41,920 bases of DNA from an uncultured Verrucomicrobiaceae bacterium. GTDB taxonomy: Bacteria; Verrucomicrobiota; Verrucomicrobiia; Verrucomicrobiales; Verrucomicrobiaceae. The position numbers and the translations under genes were made by a program. The DNA lies in contig CALMTT010000666.1 in NCBI GenBank assembly GCA_937872615.1, forward strand, positions 1-41,920, given 5' to 3'. Positions within the stretch are counted from its first letter, which is position 1. Every line of letters begins with the position of its first letter. The notes beneath the pieces were generated by a model. The model made no database searches and was not told the DNA's origin. It saw only the letters and a program-made list of their open reading frames with translations. Below, piece by piece: positions 15,594 to 24,900 of the stretch.

Positions 15594-17252
15594 ATGTACT
15601 CCTCACGTCGTCAATTCATCACGCGATCCGCTTTTGCCCTCCTTGGCTCCGGAATTGTTCGTGCTCACGCTGACCACCCCACCCTTGGATCGGGTTATCC
15701 CCTGGTCATTCCTCCAGACTTTTCGGGTGGAACGCTCCAGGCCAAACCCGACACAAAGGAGGTGTGGCCCGGGTTTCCAACACCGGTTCTCACCTTAAAT
15801 GGGTCGATCCCCGGCCCCACAATCCGTGTTCGGATGGGTGAGCGCTTCAAGGCGCGAATTCAGAACGGACTCGCCGAGCCGCTTGTCCTGCATTGGCATG
15901 GGATCCTCGCTCCTGCGGGCATGGACGGAAACCCCCGGGATGCCGTTCCTCCAGGAGGGTCCTATGAAGTTGATTTCCCCGTTCAGCAGCCGGCGGGCAC
16001 TTACTGGTACCATGCTCACACGGATCAACTCACTGCCAAGCAGGTATACCTGGGGTTGGCTGGCTTCTTCATTGTGGAGGATCCCGCCGAAGCATCACTG
16101 GGGCTGCCTCAGGACGAGTTGGATGTCCCCCTCTTGATCCAGGACCGAGTCAGTAACCCAGGTCATACCCTGGCTTACTCCCCGGTCATGGACCACATGG
16201 TGCTCGGCTACTTGGGCGATTCCACCACCGTCAATGGGGTTCCGGAAGCCAGCCTGCAGGTCAAACGCTCGGTGTACCGGCTGCGCTTGCTAAACGGTTC
16301 GAATGCGCGCGTGTTCAAGATCGGGTTGGGCGACACGGCCAAGTTCAAACTGATCGCGAATGACGCAGGTCTGCTGCCTGCCCCCATCGAAGTCACTTCA
16401 CTGCTGCTTGCCCCAGGAAACCGGGCCGAGATCCTCGTCGACTTTTCCAACTTCCCGCACGGCTCAACCGTCGAACTGAAAAGCCTCGCCTTCGACGGCG
16501 ACATGACCATGGGGAGCACTCAGGGCCAGCCGAGAACATTAATGCGATTCATCGGTCAGCACACCGGCAGCGGCGGATCAGTCCCGAAGACCCTGGTTCC
16601 GTTCATCGGCCATGACCACGCTCAGGCCAAACGAACGAGGCAATTCGTCATAACGATGCCCGGCGGAGGGCACGGAGGCCACGGCGGTGGCATGGCGACC
16701 GACCTGATCAACGGCCTTCTCTACCAGATGAATAGGACCGATTTCACAGTGCCTTTGGGCGAACTGGAAGTCTGGGAATTCCACAATCAGGCGGATCACA
16801 TGCACCCGATGCATGTTCATGGGGCAATCTTCCAAGTTCTTTCGCGAAGTACAACCTCGATGCTTCCGCCGGAGGACCGAGGCTGGAAAGATACGATCCT
16901 TGTTTATCCTGGGGAAGTCGTTCGCATTCTGATCAAGTTTGAAACTTACCCGGGCGCTTTTGTTCTGCATTGCCACAATTTGGAGCATGAGGATGGTGGT
17001 ATGATGTTGAATTTCAACGTGGGCTCCTCTCCCGTGGAAGGTCCGCGTCTGGCCATCCGGCGGGAAGCTGAGGAGATCATAGTGGTCGCTCCGCATGAAG
17101 CCACCGATTATCGATTGGAGGGAACGCCTCACTTGGGTCATGACTCGGCCTGGACTCCTGTAACGGCCGTCCCCAGCCATACTGACGTGGGGGTGGAGTT
17201 TCGGCTTCCTAGGAACGGCGGTGCTCAGTATTTCCGACTCGTGAAGCAATAG
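15594..17252 (+). CDS. Tat-exported multicopper oxidase (CueO/CopA-like)
   Basis: The 552-residue protein starts at the ATG at 15594, which puts the twin-arginine signal (YSSRRQFITRSAFALLG) at the N-terminus; the frame continues 27 codons upstream without improving it. All four copper-binding segments are present: HWHG, YHAHTD, HPMHVHG and HCHNLEHEDGGMM, the last with the axial Met of the type 1 site. A Gly/His-rich stretch (GGGHGGHGGGM) lies where CueO has its Met-rich copper-binding insert. It should oxidise Cu(I) to Cu(II) in the periplasm. It is transcribed divergently from the CnrYXH-like operon, a likely regulator. Confidence 0.92.
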   Translation: MYSSRRQFITRSAFALLGSGIVRAHADHPTLGSGYPLVIPPDFSGGTLQAKPDTKEVWPGFPTPVLTLNGSIPGPTIRVRMGERFKARIQNGLAEPLVLHWHGILAPAGMDGNPRDAVPPGGSYEVDFPVQQPAGTYWYHAHTDQLTAKQVYLGLAGFFIVEDPAEASLGLPQDELDVPLLIQDRVSNPGHTLAYSPVMDHMVLGYLGDSTTVNGVPEASLQVKRSVYRLRLLNGSNARVFKIGLGDTAKFKLIANDAGLLPAPIEVTSLLLAPGNRAEILVDFSNFPHGSTVELKSLAFDGDMTMGSTQGQPRTLMRFIGQHTGSGGSVPKTLVPFIGHDHAQAKRTRQFVITMPGGGHGGHGGGMATDLINGLLYQMNRTDFTVPLGELEVWEFHNQADHMHPMHVHGAIFQVLSRSTTSMLPPEDRGWKDTILVYPGEVVRILIKFETYPGAFVLHCHNLEHEDGGMMLNFNVGSSPVEGPRLAIRREAEEIIVVAPHEATDYRLEGTPHLGHDSAWTPVTAVPSHTDVGVEFRLPRNGGAQYFRLVKQ

Positions 17253-17337
17253 AGAGATAATCTTTACCGCCCATCATCACCACGAACCTCGCCGAATAGC
17301 TGCTGGCTAAGTAAGTTGACCTCTCTCCTCCCCCCTC

Positions 17338-17355
17338 ATGGGGTGTTCACCCCAT
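17338..17355. promoter_or_regulatory. 18-base palindrome, copy 1 of a shared upstream element
   Basis: ATGGGGTG-TT-CACCCCAT has perfect 8-base arms around TT. The same 18 bases occur at 18191-18208. Each copy lies about 250 bases upstream of one of two paralogous genes (252 and 256 bases). A third, looser GGGGT-TAT-ACCCC lies at 26314-26326. Perfect conservation over 18 bases while the flanks differ suggests a protein-binding operator; an RNA hairpin (7-bp stem, GTTC loop) is the alternative. Confidence 0.6.
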
Positions 17356-17442
17356 GGCGTGACCAACGCTATTTCCCCACAATAACTAACCTAAGGAAGT
17401 TGTAACGCCCCGGTGGCTCCGTTCGCGTCAGGACGGGTCAGC

Positions 17443-17475
17443 ATTTTGTCTTACCACGCCGGGTGATGACAAAAT
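17443..17475. repeat. Inverted repeat ATTTTGTC / GACAAAAT
   Basis: Perfect 8-base arms (17443-17450 and 17468-17475) flank a 17-base spacer, about 130 bases upstream of the first Cys-rich paralogue. It could be an operator or an mRNA leader hairpin. The second paralogue has no equivalent, so it is not part of the duplicated unit. Confidence 0.4.
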
Positions 17476-17607
17476 CGGGAGAGGTTTCAACAGAGGAAGG
17501 TCAAGGGACAGATGGCGGTGCGGCGTATCACACAGTGGAATGAGTCGGCGGATACAATACTCGCCACAGCAAAGAACAAGCTCAACAACGTAGAAAGAAA
17601 AACGGAC

Positions 17608-18060
17608 ATGAAAACAAACATTATCAAGACCTACCTTATCGCCTGTGCCTCCTTGGCGCTCGTGTTCACTGTCAACGCTGCCGAGCCGATGAAGCCCATG
17701 AAAGGTGGCGAGCATCTGATGATGCTTAATAAGGTTGAGACCAAAGGCGATGCCGACGCCCTGAAGGTGGATGACTCCATCGCGATGGTCTGCGCCAAGT
17801 GCAAGACTGTCTATGTCACTCGTGTTAGACAGGGAGTGAAGGGCGCAGAGTTACTGATGTCGAAGGGGCAACCCATGGAATTGATCGGCAGTCATGCCTG
17901 TCCCGGCTGCAATTCCACCGTCACGGTAACCGGCCATGGCAAAGGAAAGGAAGCCGTATTGAAACATAGCTGCGGCGCCTGTGGAGACAACTCTGCGTTC
18001 TGCTGCTCGACCAAGCCTGGTGGAGCCTCCAAGGGCATGGAAAAGGATGCAAAGAAGTAA
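17608..18060 (+). CDS. Secreted Cys-rich protein, paralogue 1, unknown function
   Basis: A 150-residue exported protein with a signal peptide (cleavage probably after VNA, residue 24) and four Cys groups: CAKC (62/65), CPGC (98/101), CGAC (122/125) and FCC (132/133). The paired CxxC motifs resemble zinc-ribbon-like metal sites. The start at 17608 is preferred over the longer frame from 17512 because it begins the signal peptide and aligns exactly with the paralogue at 18465. The repeated MKPMKGGEH segment after the signal is also conserved. Its location between a multicopper oxidase and a Cus operon suggests periplasmic metal binding; I know no named family. Confidence 0.75.
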   Translation: MKTNIIKTYLIACASLALVFTVNAAEPMKPMKGGEHLMMLNKVETKGDADALKVDDSIAMVCAKCKTVYVTRVRQGVKGAELLMSKGQPMELIGSHACPGCNSTVTVTGHGKGKEAVLKHSCGACGDNSAFCCSTKPGGASKGMEKDAKK

Positions 18061-18082
18061 GGCTCGGTTCAACTCCGAGAGC

Positions 18083-18114
18083 AGGCGGTGGATGACTCTG
18101 TCATGCCACCGCCT
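18083..18114 (+). terminator. Hairpin terminator after Cys-rich paralogue 1
   Basis: AGGCGGTGG (18083-18091) pairs with CCACCGCCT (18106-18114), and the inner ATGAC/GTCAT extends the stem with a single bulged G and a TCT loop. It begins 22 bases after the stop codon. The T-run is short (TTT), so termination may be partial. Confidence 0.65.
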
Positions 18115-18190
18115 TTACGCGTTAAGCCAGCGCCACACACGCAAGGCTCGGGTGCTTGCGCTAAGCCCTCTGGCGTCTTGTCGTTCGAGC

Positions 18191-18208
18191 ATGGGGTGTT
18201 CACCCCAT
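18191..18208. promoter_or_regulatory. 18-base palindrome, copy 2 of the shared upstream element
   Basis: Identical to the element at 17338-17355 and placed 256 bases before the second Cys-rich paralogue. Flanking bases immediately around the two copies are not similar, so the match is not merely residual duplication. Candidate operator. Confidence 0.6.
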
Positions 18209-18464
18209 TGTAGCCGGATACAATCCTCCTCAGCCTGCTGGTCCTGAAAATTCTCCGGAGATCGGGTGGATGCATTGAAACCAACTCGAGCCTGCGTTTG
18301 GACATGGCACCCTCGGTGTGGTCTCAAGAATGGGTTGGAATGCAGCAAACTAAGGCCAAGGGGGGAGCGCCGAGGGCAGCGTATTGAACGTTGGAATGAT
18401 CCGGTTGGATTCACACCCGCCACAGGAATGAAGAAACACAACACCGTAGAAAGTAAAGGCCGCA

Positions 18465-18917
18465 ATGGAAATCAACATCATCAAAACTAACCTTATCGCC
18501 TGCGCCGTCTTCGCGCTGGCGTTCACCGTCAGCGCCGCCGAATCAATGAAGCCAATGAAGGGTGGCGAGCATCTCCTCATGCTCAACAAGGTCGAGACCA
18601 AAGGTGACGCGGACGCACTGAAACCTGACGACTCCATCGCGATGGTTTGTGCCAAATGCAAAAACGTTTATGTCACTCGTGTCAGGCAAGGCGTGAAGGG
18701 CGCGGAGCTTCTCATGTCAAAGGGCCAACCCATGGAATTGATCGGCACCCACGCGTGTTCGGGTTGCAATTCTACCATCACCATAACGGGCCATGGCAAA
18801 GGAAAGGAAGCCGTACTGAAACATAGCTGCGGATTGTGCGGTGACGAATCCGCGTTCTGCTGCTCGACGAAACCTGGCAGTGGGGCAACGAAGGGGATGG
18901 AGAAAGAGAAGAAATAA
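18465..18917 (+). CDS. Secreted Cys-rich protein, paralogue 2, unknown function
   Basis: A 150-residue protein closely similar to that at 17608-18060, with the same signal peptide layout, the MKPMKGGEH segment and the four Cys groups (CAKC, CSGC, CGLC, FCC). The first 50 bases upstream are also similar to those of paralogue 1 (a shared CGTAGAAAG and a GGAATGA motif), showing that gene and leader were duplicated together. A strong terminator follows directly. Function is unknown; periplasmic metal capture or delivery to the Cus pump downstream is an inference. Confidence 0.75.
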   Translation: MEINIIKTNLIACAVFALAFTVSAAESMKPMKGGEHLLMLNKVETKGDADALKPDDSIAMVCAKCKNVYVTRVRQGVKGAELLMSKGQPMELIGTHACSGCNSTITITGHGKGKEAVLKHSCGLCGDESAFCCSTKPGSGATKGMEKEKK

Positions 18918-18929
18918 TCACTGTTCACG

Positions 18930-18973
18930 CCGAAGCGGTTGGTATCTCAGGGGGAACAGCCGCTTTGGTTTTT
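18930..18973 (+). terminator. Strong intrinsic terminator between the Cys-rich gene and the cus-like operon
   Basis: Arms 18930-18941 and 18957-18968 form a 12-bp stem with two G-U pairs and a 15-base loop, followed at once by TTTTT. It begins 12 bases after the stop of paralogue 2 and ends 39 bases before the channel gene. It also supports placing the channel start at 19013, since an upstream frame from 18965 would begin inside the terminator. Confidence 0.75.
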
Positions 18974-19012
18974 GCGCGTGCCCTGCTACTCATCGGGAAA
19001 TTCAGTGTGAAA

Positions 19013-20398
19013 ATGTCCCGTTACCACCTCTGTCCCTTCGTCACAGGAGCCGCATCAATGTTCGTGACAGTGGCGATGCTGGTGGGTTGCGTGGGGACGC
19101 CTACGGAGGGAGAGAGACGGGCACGACAGGATCAGGCAGCTCTGGGTCGTCGTTTTCGTCCCAACAGCGAGCGACCCACACTTCCAAAACTCGGCACCAA
19201 CGCGCCGGTGCATGATTTTCTGCTCTTCGCCATTCTCAACCACCCGCAGGTCGAATCGACCTACTATGACTGGGCAGCTGCAGTGCAGCGGATTACCGTT
19301 GAGCGGTCGTTGCCGGATCCACGCCTGACGTTCTCGGCCGACATCGCGGACATGGTGATGTCGCTCATGCCGGGACTGATGATGGACTTCCCCGGCCCTG
19401 GCAAATTTAAGGCGGCCGCTCAAGTGGCCACCGCTGAGAGCGAAGCCAGGTATTTCGCGTTCGAGTCGAGCGTTCTGCAAGCCGCGTTCACGTTCAAGAA
19501 GGCTTGGTATCAATTGAATTCCCTCGACGCCAGAATCGGCGTCAATCGTGAGACGCTCCGACTGACAGGCGAACTGGAAAAGCTAGCGCTGATCCAGAAT
19601 GAAGTGGGCAAGGTCACGTTGCAGGACGTGTTGCGGGCGCGGATCGAGCAGGAGCGGCTCACCACGGACATCGCCAACCTCGACGACTCGCGCCAGCCGT
19701 TGCTCGCGCAGTTCAAAGCATCGCTGGGGTTCAAGGCTGAAGATGCGATGCCACCCGTGCCGCAGAATTTGGAAACCACGCCAATCGACCTGACGGCGGA
19801 GATGCTTTTTACCACGGCGCTGGCGCGAAATCCGCGATTGAAGGTGATGGAAGCTGAAGTGCGGCTTGCCGAAGCATCCCTCCGGCTCGCGGCCAAATCG
19901 AAAGTGCCGGACTTCAGCGCGGGAATTGAGGCTGATGTCAAAGCTTACCCGGTGATGGTGCGGCCATCGTTCGGTGTCACGCTTCCGATCTGGCGCGATA
20001 AAATTTCCGCGCAGATTGCGGGAGCACAGGCTGGCAAGGGTGCGGCGGAGGCGCGGCTTTCAGCGGAGGAAATCACGCTGGCGGTGGACTTCGCGGAGAA
20101 GTCATTCATGTTCCGCGAAGCGAGTCGCAATCTCGAACTGCTGAACGAGCGGTTGCTGACCATGGCCCGGCAGTCGCTGGAAGTCGCGCAATCCGGCTAT
20201 GTCGGCGGCAAGGTGGATTTCCTCAACGTGATTGATGCCAAGCGCACGCTCCTCGATTTCCGCTTGTCGGAGGTCGAAGCCCGCCTCCAACGCGAACTGG
20301 CATTGGCCGAACTGTCGTTGCTCATCCTCGGCACGCCACCGGCCAACGCGCCGGTGTTGCCGCCCAAAGCTTCTCTTGGAAAGGAAAGGAATCCATGA
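19013..20398 (+). CDS. TolC-family outer-membrane channel lipoprotein (CusC-like)
   Basis: A 461-residue protein from the ATG at 19013, with a hydrophobic signal ending in a lipobox (LVGC), as in CusC. The mature part carries the OEP pattern: AILNHPQVESTYYDWAAA in the first repeat, AGQ-like segments replaced by IAGAQAGKGAAEARL, and LPIWRDK where the family often has LPLW. It forms the outer-membrane duct of the tripartite pump. It overlaps the adaptor gene by four bases (ATGA), so the three pump genes are translationally coupled. Only 39 bases separate it from the upstream terminator. Confidence 0.9.
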   Translation: MSRYHLCPFVTGAASMFVTVAMLVGCVGTPTEGERRARQDQAALGRRFRPNSERPTLPKLGTNAPVHDFLLFAILNHPQVESTYYDWAAAVQRITVERSLPDPRLTFSADIADMVMSLMPGLMMDFPGPGKFKAAAQVATAESEARYFAFESSVLQAAFTFKKAWYQLNSLDARIGVNRETLRLTGELEKLALIQNEVGKVTLQDVLRARIEQERLTTDIANLDDSRQPLLAQFKASLGFKAEDAMPPVPQNLETTPIDLTAEMLFTTALARNPRLKVMEAEVRLAEASLRLAAKSKVPDFSAGIEADVKAYPVMVRPSFGVTLPIWRDKISAQIAGAQAGKGAAEARLSAEEITLAVDFAEKSFMFREASRNLELLNERLLTMARQSLEVAQSGYVGGKVDFLNVIDAKRTLLDFRLSEVEARLQRELALAELSLLILGTPPANAPVLPPKASLGKERNP

Positions 20399-21960
20399 AC
20401 CTCAAAAGAATTTTCACAAAGCGAACCGTCCTCATCACGCTGGCGGTGTTCGTCGTTGGACTCGGCGCATTCCTGCTCTCCAGAGGCTCTTCGCGAGAGA
20501 GCGCGACTTCCGGTCCAGAACACGCCGGGCACACAAACGAAGCGTCCACATCCAACGCGGGCGCGGCCACAAACACCGCGACGGGCGGAAATGCAGCTTC
20601 ACGCAAAATCACATCCTACCGGTCCACCATGATGCCCGGCGAAGTCAGCCAGACGCCGCGCAAGGACAGCATGGGGATGGACATGATGCCGATTTACGAA
20701 GCGGAAGGCAGGATGCTGGAATTGTCCGATCACGCCCGCGCCATGGCGAGCGTGGCAACCGTTTCGGTCAAGCGTAGCAAACTGAGCCGCGAGATTCGCG
20801 CGGTCGGCAAGGTGCAATACAACGAGACCGGGCTGGCCAACGTCACCGCGCGGGTCGAGGGCTACGTCGAGCGGTTGTTCGTGGATTACACTGGTGTCGA
20901 AGTGAAACTGGGCGACCATCTGGTGGAGATTTACAGTCCCGACCTAGTCGTGGCGCAGCAGGAAATGCTGATTGCCCTAGAGAGTGCGCGCAGTTCCATC
21001 CTTGTCGAATCGTCCACGCGCAAACTCCTTCGCTGGGGCTTGACGCAGGCGCAGGTTGATGAGCTGGTGCGGAACAAAAAAATCCACGAGCGCTTGACGC
21101 TGTTCTCTCCCATTGCCGGCACGGTCACGGAGAAAATGGTCGTGCAGAAGGCGATGGTGAAGCCGGGCGACATGCTTTACCGGCTCGCGAACCTCGAATC
21201 GGTTTGGGTCTATCTCGACATCTACGAATACGAACTGCCCTGGGTGCAATTCGGTCAGATGGTTGAAACCAAATCGGAGGCAGTTCCCGGCCAGAGTTTC
21301 ACCGGCCGCGTCTGGTTCATCAGTCCGGTGCTTAATGAGGAAACCCGCACGGTCAAAGTGCTACTCAACCTCAACAACACAGAGCACAAATTGAAACCCG
21401 GAATGTTTGTCAGCGCGGTGATTCGCGCCGAGCTACTGGCGGATGGGAAGCCCGCGCCCACCGGCTTCGAAGGTCAGTGGAGTTGTCCGATGCACCCGCT
21501 TGTATTGCAACCGCAGGCCGGCCAATGCCCGGTTTGCAAAATGGCACTCGTGCAAATTCCTGGAGCGCCCGCGAGCGCCAAGCCGGAAGGCAATCAACTT
21601 GTTCTCGCTGTGCCGGTGACCGCCGTGCTCGACAGTGGCGTTCGCAAGCTCGTTTATGTCGAGAAAGCCAAGGGCCAGTTCGCGCCGGTAGAAATCGTAA
21701 CTGGCCCGCGCACCGACGATTCCTATCCAGTGCTGAGCGGACTGAGCGAAGGCGACAAGGTGGTAACGCGCGGGAATTTTCTCCTCGACAGCCAATTCCA
21801 GATTCGCGGCCTCCCGAGCCTGTTCTACAAGGAAGGCCAGGCCACCGCCGCTGGACATCAACACGGCGGGGCATCTTCGCCGACGAATGGCGCACCTGCA
21901 TCCCCGACTCCGCCCGCAACTGCGCCGAAAGCGCAAGGCCACGATCAGCACAAGCCCTGA
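20395..21960 (+). CDS. CusB-like RND adaptor with an inserted heavy-metal-binding domain
   Basis: A 521-residue membrane-fusion protein with one N-terminal membrane segment, lipoyl, hairpin and barrel regions (ARVEGYVERLFVDYTGVEV, GDHLVEIYSPDLVVAQQEML, TVTEKMVVQKAMVKPGDMLY). Near residues 73-100 a domain has the spacing of the short YHS-like metal-binding domain, but its Cys are replaced (YRSTMMPGEVSQ, MGMDMMPIYE). A second, intact copy (WSCPMHPL, QCPVCKM) sits at 362-388, inserted before the membrane-proximal part. The C-terminus is His-rich (GHQHGG, GHDQHKP). It should collect Cu(I)/Ag(I) in the periplasm and pass it to the pump. Confidence 0.92.
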   Translation: MNLKRIFTKRTVLITLAVFVVGLGAFLLSRGSSRESATSGPEHAGHTNEASTSNAGAATNTATGGNAASRKITSYRSTMMPGEVSQTPRKDSMGMDMMPIYEAEGRMLELSDHARAMASVATVSVKRSKLSREIRAVGKVQYNETGLANVTARVEGYVERLFVDYTGVEVKLGDHLVEIYSPDLVVAQQEMLIALESARSSILVESSTRKLLRWGLTQAQVDELVRNKKIHERLTLFSPIAGTVTEKMVVQKAMVKPGDMLYRLANLESVWVYLDIYEYELPWVQFGQMVETKSEAVPGQSFTGRVWFISPVLNEETRTVKVLLNLNNTEHKLKPGMFVSAVIRAELLADGKPAPTGFEGQWSCPMHPLVLQPQAGQCPVCKMALVQIPGAPASAKPEGNQLVLAVPVTAVLDSGVRKLVYVEKAKGQFAPVEIVTGPRTDDSYPVLSGLSEGDKVVTRGNFLLDSQFQIRGLPSLFYKEGQATAAGHQHGGASSPTNGAPASPTPPATAPKAQGHDQHKP

Positions 21961-21963
21961 CCT

Positions 21964-24900
21964 ATGATTGACGGCCTCATCCGATGGTGTTTGAAGCACG
22001 CATTCCTCGTCGTGCTCGCAGTCGTGGCCATTATGACTGTGGGCTACTACGCGATGATGAACACGCGGGTGGATGCCATCCCGGACATCGGTGAGAAACA
22101 GGTCATCGTCTTCGCGGACTGGCCCGGTCGCTCGCCGCAGGATGTGGATAATCAGGTCACGTATCCGCTCACGACCAGCCTCACCGGCACGCCGGGCGTA
22201 AAGTCCATTCGCTCCATGTCTGGCTTTGGCTTCGCGATGGTCTTCGTCATCTTCAAGGATAACGTGGATTATTACTGGGCGCGGTCACGTGTGCTGGAAC
22301 GAATCAATGTCGCCCAGCAACGCCTGCCCGTCGGCGTGACACCGGTGCTCGGCCCGGACGCCACCGCGCTCGGCCAGGTTTTCTGGTATACCGTCGAAGC
22401 GGAAGGCTTCGACCTCGCGGAACTACGTTCCATCCAGGACTGGTATCTCCGCTACCAGCTAAACTCCGTCGAAGGTGTGAGTGAAGTCGCCAGCATTGGC
22501 GGCCATGTGAAGCAGTATCAAATTGACGTTCACCCCGACAAACTGCGCGCCCACCGCGTCACGCTCATGGACGTGTACGAGGCCGTGCGCAAGTCGAACA
22601 TTGATGTGGGCGCGAAGGTGCTTGAGAAAAATGGCATCGAGTTCTTCATCCGTGGCGTCGGATTCATCAAATCGGTCGAAGATTTGGAGAAGGTCGTGAT
22701 CAGGCAGGAAGGCGGCACGCCCATTCAGGTCAAACACGTCGCGACCGTGAATCTTGGCCCGGAGTTCCGGCGGGGTGCGCTGGACAAAGCGGGGGTGGAG
22801 GCCGTCGGCGGCGTGGTTTTGATGCGTTACGGCGAAAACCCGCAGCACGTCGTCGAACGGGTTAAGGAAAAAAGCAAACAACTGGAACTGGGCCTGCCGC
22901 AGAAGACGCTCGCCGATGGCCGCGTCTCGAAAGTCAAAATTGTGTCCTTCTACGACCGCACCGACATCGTGAAGGAAACCGTCAACACGCTTCAAGAGGC
23001 GCTGCTGGAGGAGGCGTTGATGGCCAGCATAGTCATTTTCATCTTCCTGCTGCATGTGCGCAGCACAGTTTCCGTCCTGATCACGCTGCCCCTTTCGGTC
23101 GGGCTCTGCTTCATCATGATGTATTTCTTCGGGGTTGATGCCAACATCATGTCACTCGCGGGCCTCGCCATCGCCATCGGCGACGTGGGCGACATGGGGA
23201 TCATCATGACGGAGAACATCTACCGTCACATCGCCGTCGGCGACAAAGGGAAGAGTCATTTCCAAAAAGTCTTTGACGGCGCATCCGAAGTCGGCGGCGC
23301 GATTGTCACCGCCGTCTCGAACACGCTCGTTTCGTTCATCCCGGTCTTCTTCCTCACCGGCCAGGAAGGGTTGCTCTTTCGCCCGCTCGCGTTCACCAAG
23401 ACCTTTGCCATCGGAGGCAGCGTCATCCTCGCTCTGACCGTTGTGCCGCTCGTGTGCTTTCTTCTCTTCCGCCCGGTGAAATGGTCGAAGCGGACGGTTT
23501 GGATTATTGCCGGCGCGCTCGGCCTCGTGTCGGTCTTCGCTGCGCACGCGGTATTCATGTGGGCGATGTCGGGCGGCCATTACAGCGGCTGGCCGATGTC
23601 CATCGTGGTTGGCGTGATTGTCGCGCTGGCGATTGTGCGAATGACGCGCGAACGTTTTCTGCCGCTCGAAGCGAACCCTGTCTCGCGTGGCATCGCCAGG
23701 GTTTACACCCCGACGTTGCGCTGGATTCTGGCGCACAAGAAAACCTATCTCATCGTTCCGGTGACGATTTTGTTCACCGGGCTGACCATTTGGCTGGGCA
23801 TCGGCACGGTGCTCGCGCCGGTGGGCTGGGCCATCAATCTGTTCGCCCGCGAAAAGGCATCGCCCGAACTGAAACTGACGATGTCTCTGAAGGCGACCAA
23901 CGACGTGGCGCGTCCGCTCGTCGAATTCGACCAGATGCGCTGGCAGAGAGTGAAACGCGCCGACGGTTCAACGCATCGGCGCATTGAATGGCGACGGCCC
24001 GACCCAAAGGAGCGCGCCGCTGAAGTGGCAGGCGGTATCGAAGTCGTGTTGGATAAAAAAATCCTGTCAGGCATCGGACGCGAGTTCATGCCGCCGCTCG
24101 ACGAAGGTTCGTTCCTCTACATGCCGTCGTTGCTGCCGCAAGCCGGCCTCGGCCCGGCGCTCGAAGTCAGCGCCCGGCAGGACATGGCTATCGCCAGCGT
24201 GCCCGAAGTCGAGTCCGTCGTCGGGAAACTGGGCCGCGCCGAATCCGCGCTCGACCCCGCGCCCATCGGTATGATGGAGAGCATCATCATCCTCAAGCCG
24301 GAATCACAGTGGCGGCACAAGCCGGTGAAGCGCGTGTTTTCTGACTGGCCCGGCTGGTTGAAGAAACCGCTGATGTGGGTCTGGGCGGAGCACCGGCAAA
24401 TCACGAAGAACGAAATTCTCACCGAGCTTCAAGAGAAGACGGCCATCCCCGGCGTGCTGCCGACGTTCCTGCAACCGATCCAAACGCGCCTCATCATGCT
24501 GCAAACCGGCTTTCGCGCCATGATGGGAGTGAAGATTTTCGGGAGCGACCTGAAGGAAATCGAGCGCATCGGTCTGGAGATGGAACAAATGCTCAAGCAA
24601 GTCCCCGGCGCGACCGACATCGTGGCCGACCGCATCGTCGGCAAGCCGTATCTGGAATTTGAAATTGATCGCGACCGCATCGCCCGCTACGGCGTCAGCG
24701 TCCGCGACGTGCAGGATGTCATTGAAATCGCCATCGGCGGAATGAACATCATGGAGTCTGTCGAGGGGCGGGAGCGTTACCCGATTCGCGTCCGTTACCT
24801 GCGAGAGTTCCGCGAAGACATTCCCGAACTTGAAAAAATCCTTGTGCCGAGCAGCACCGGCGCACAAATCCCGCTCGCGCAAGTCCTCACCATCAAGAGC

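Noticed and set aside
17395..17432. GGAAGTTGTAAC followed by CCGTT as an ECF promoter
   Set aside because: The spacing between the two parts is about 20 bases, longer than the usual 15-17 for ECF promoters, and the second paralogue has no equivalent.
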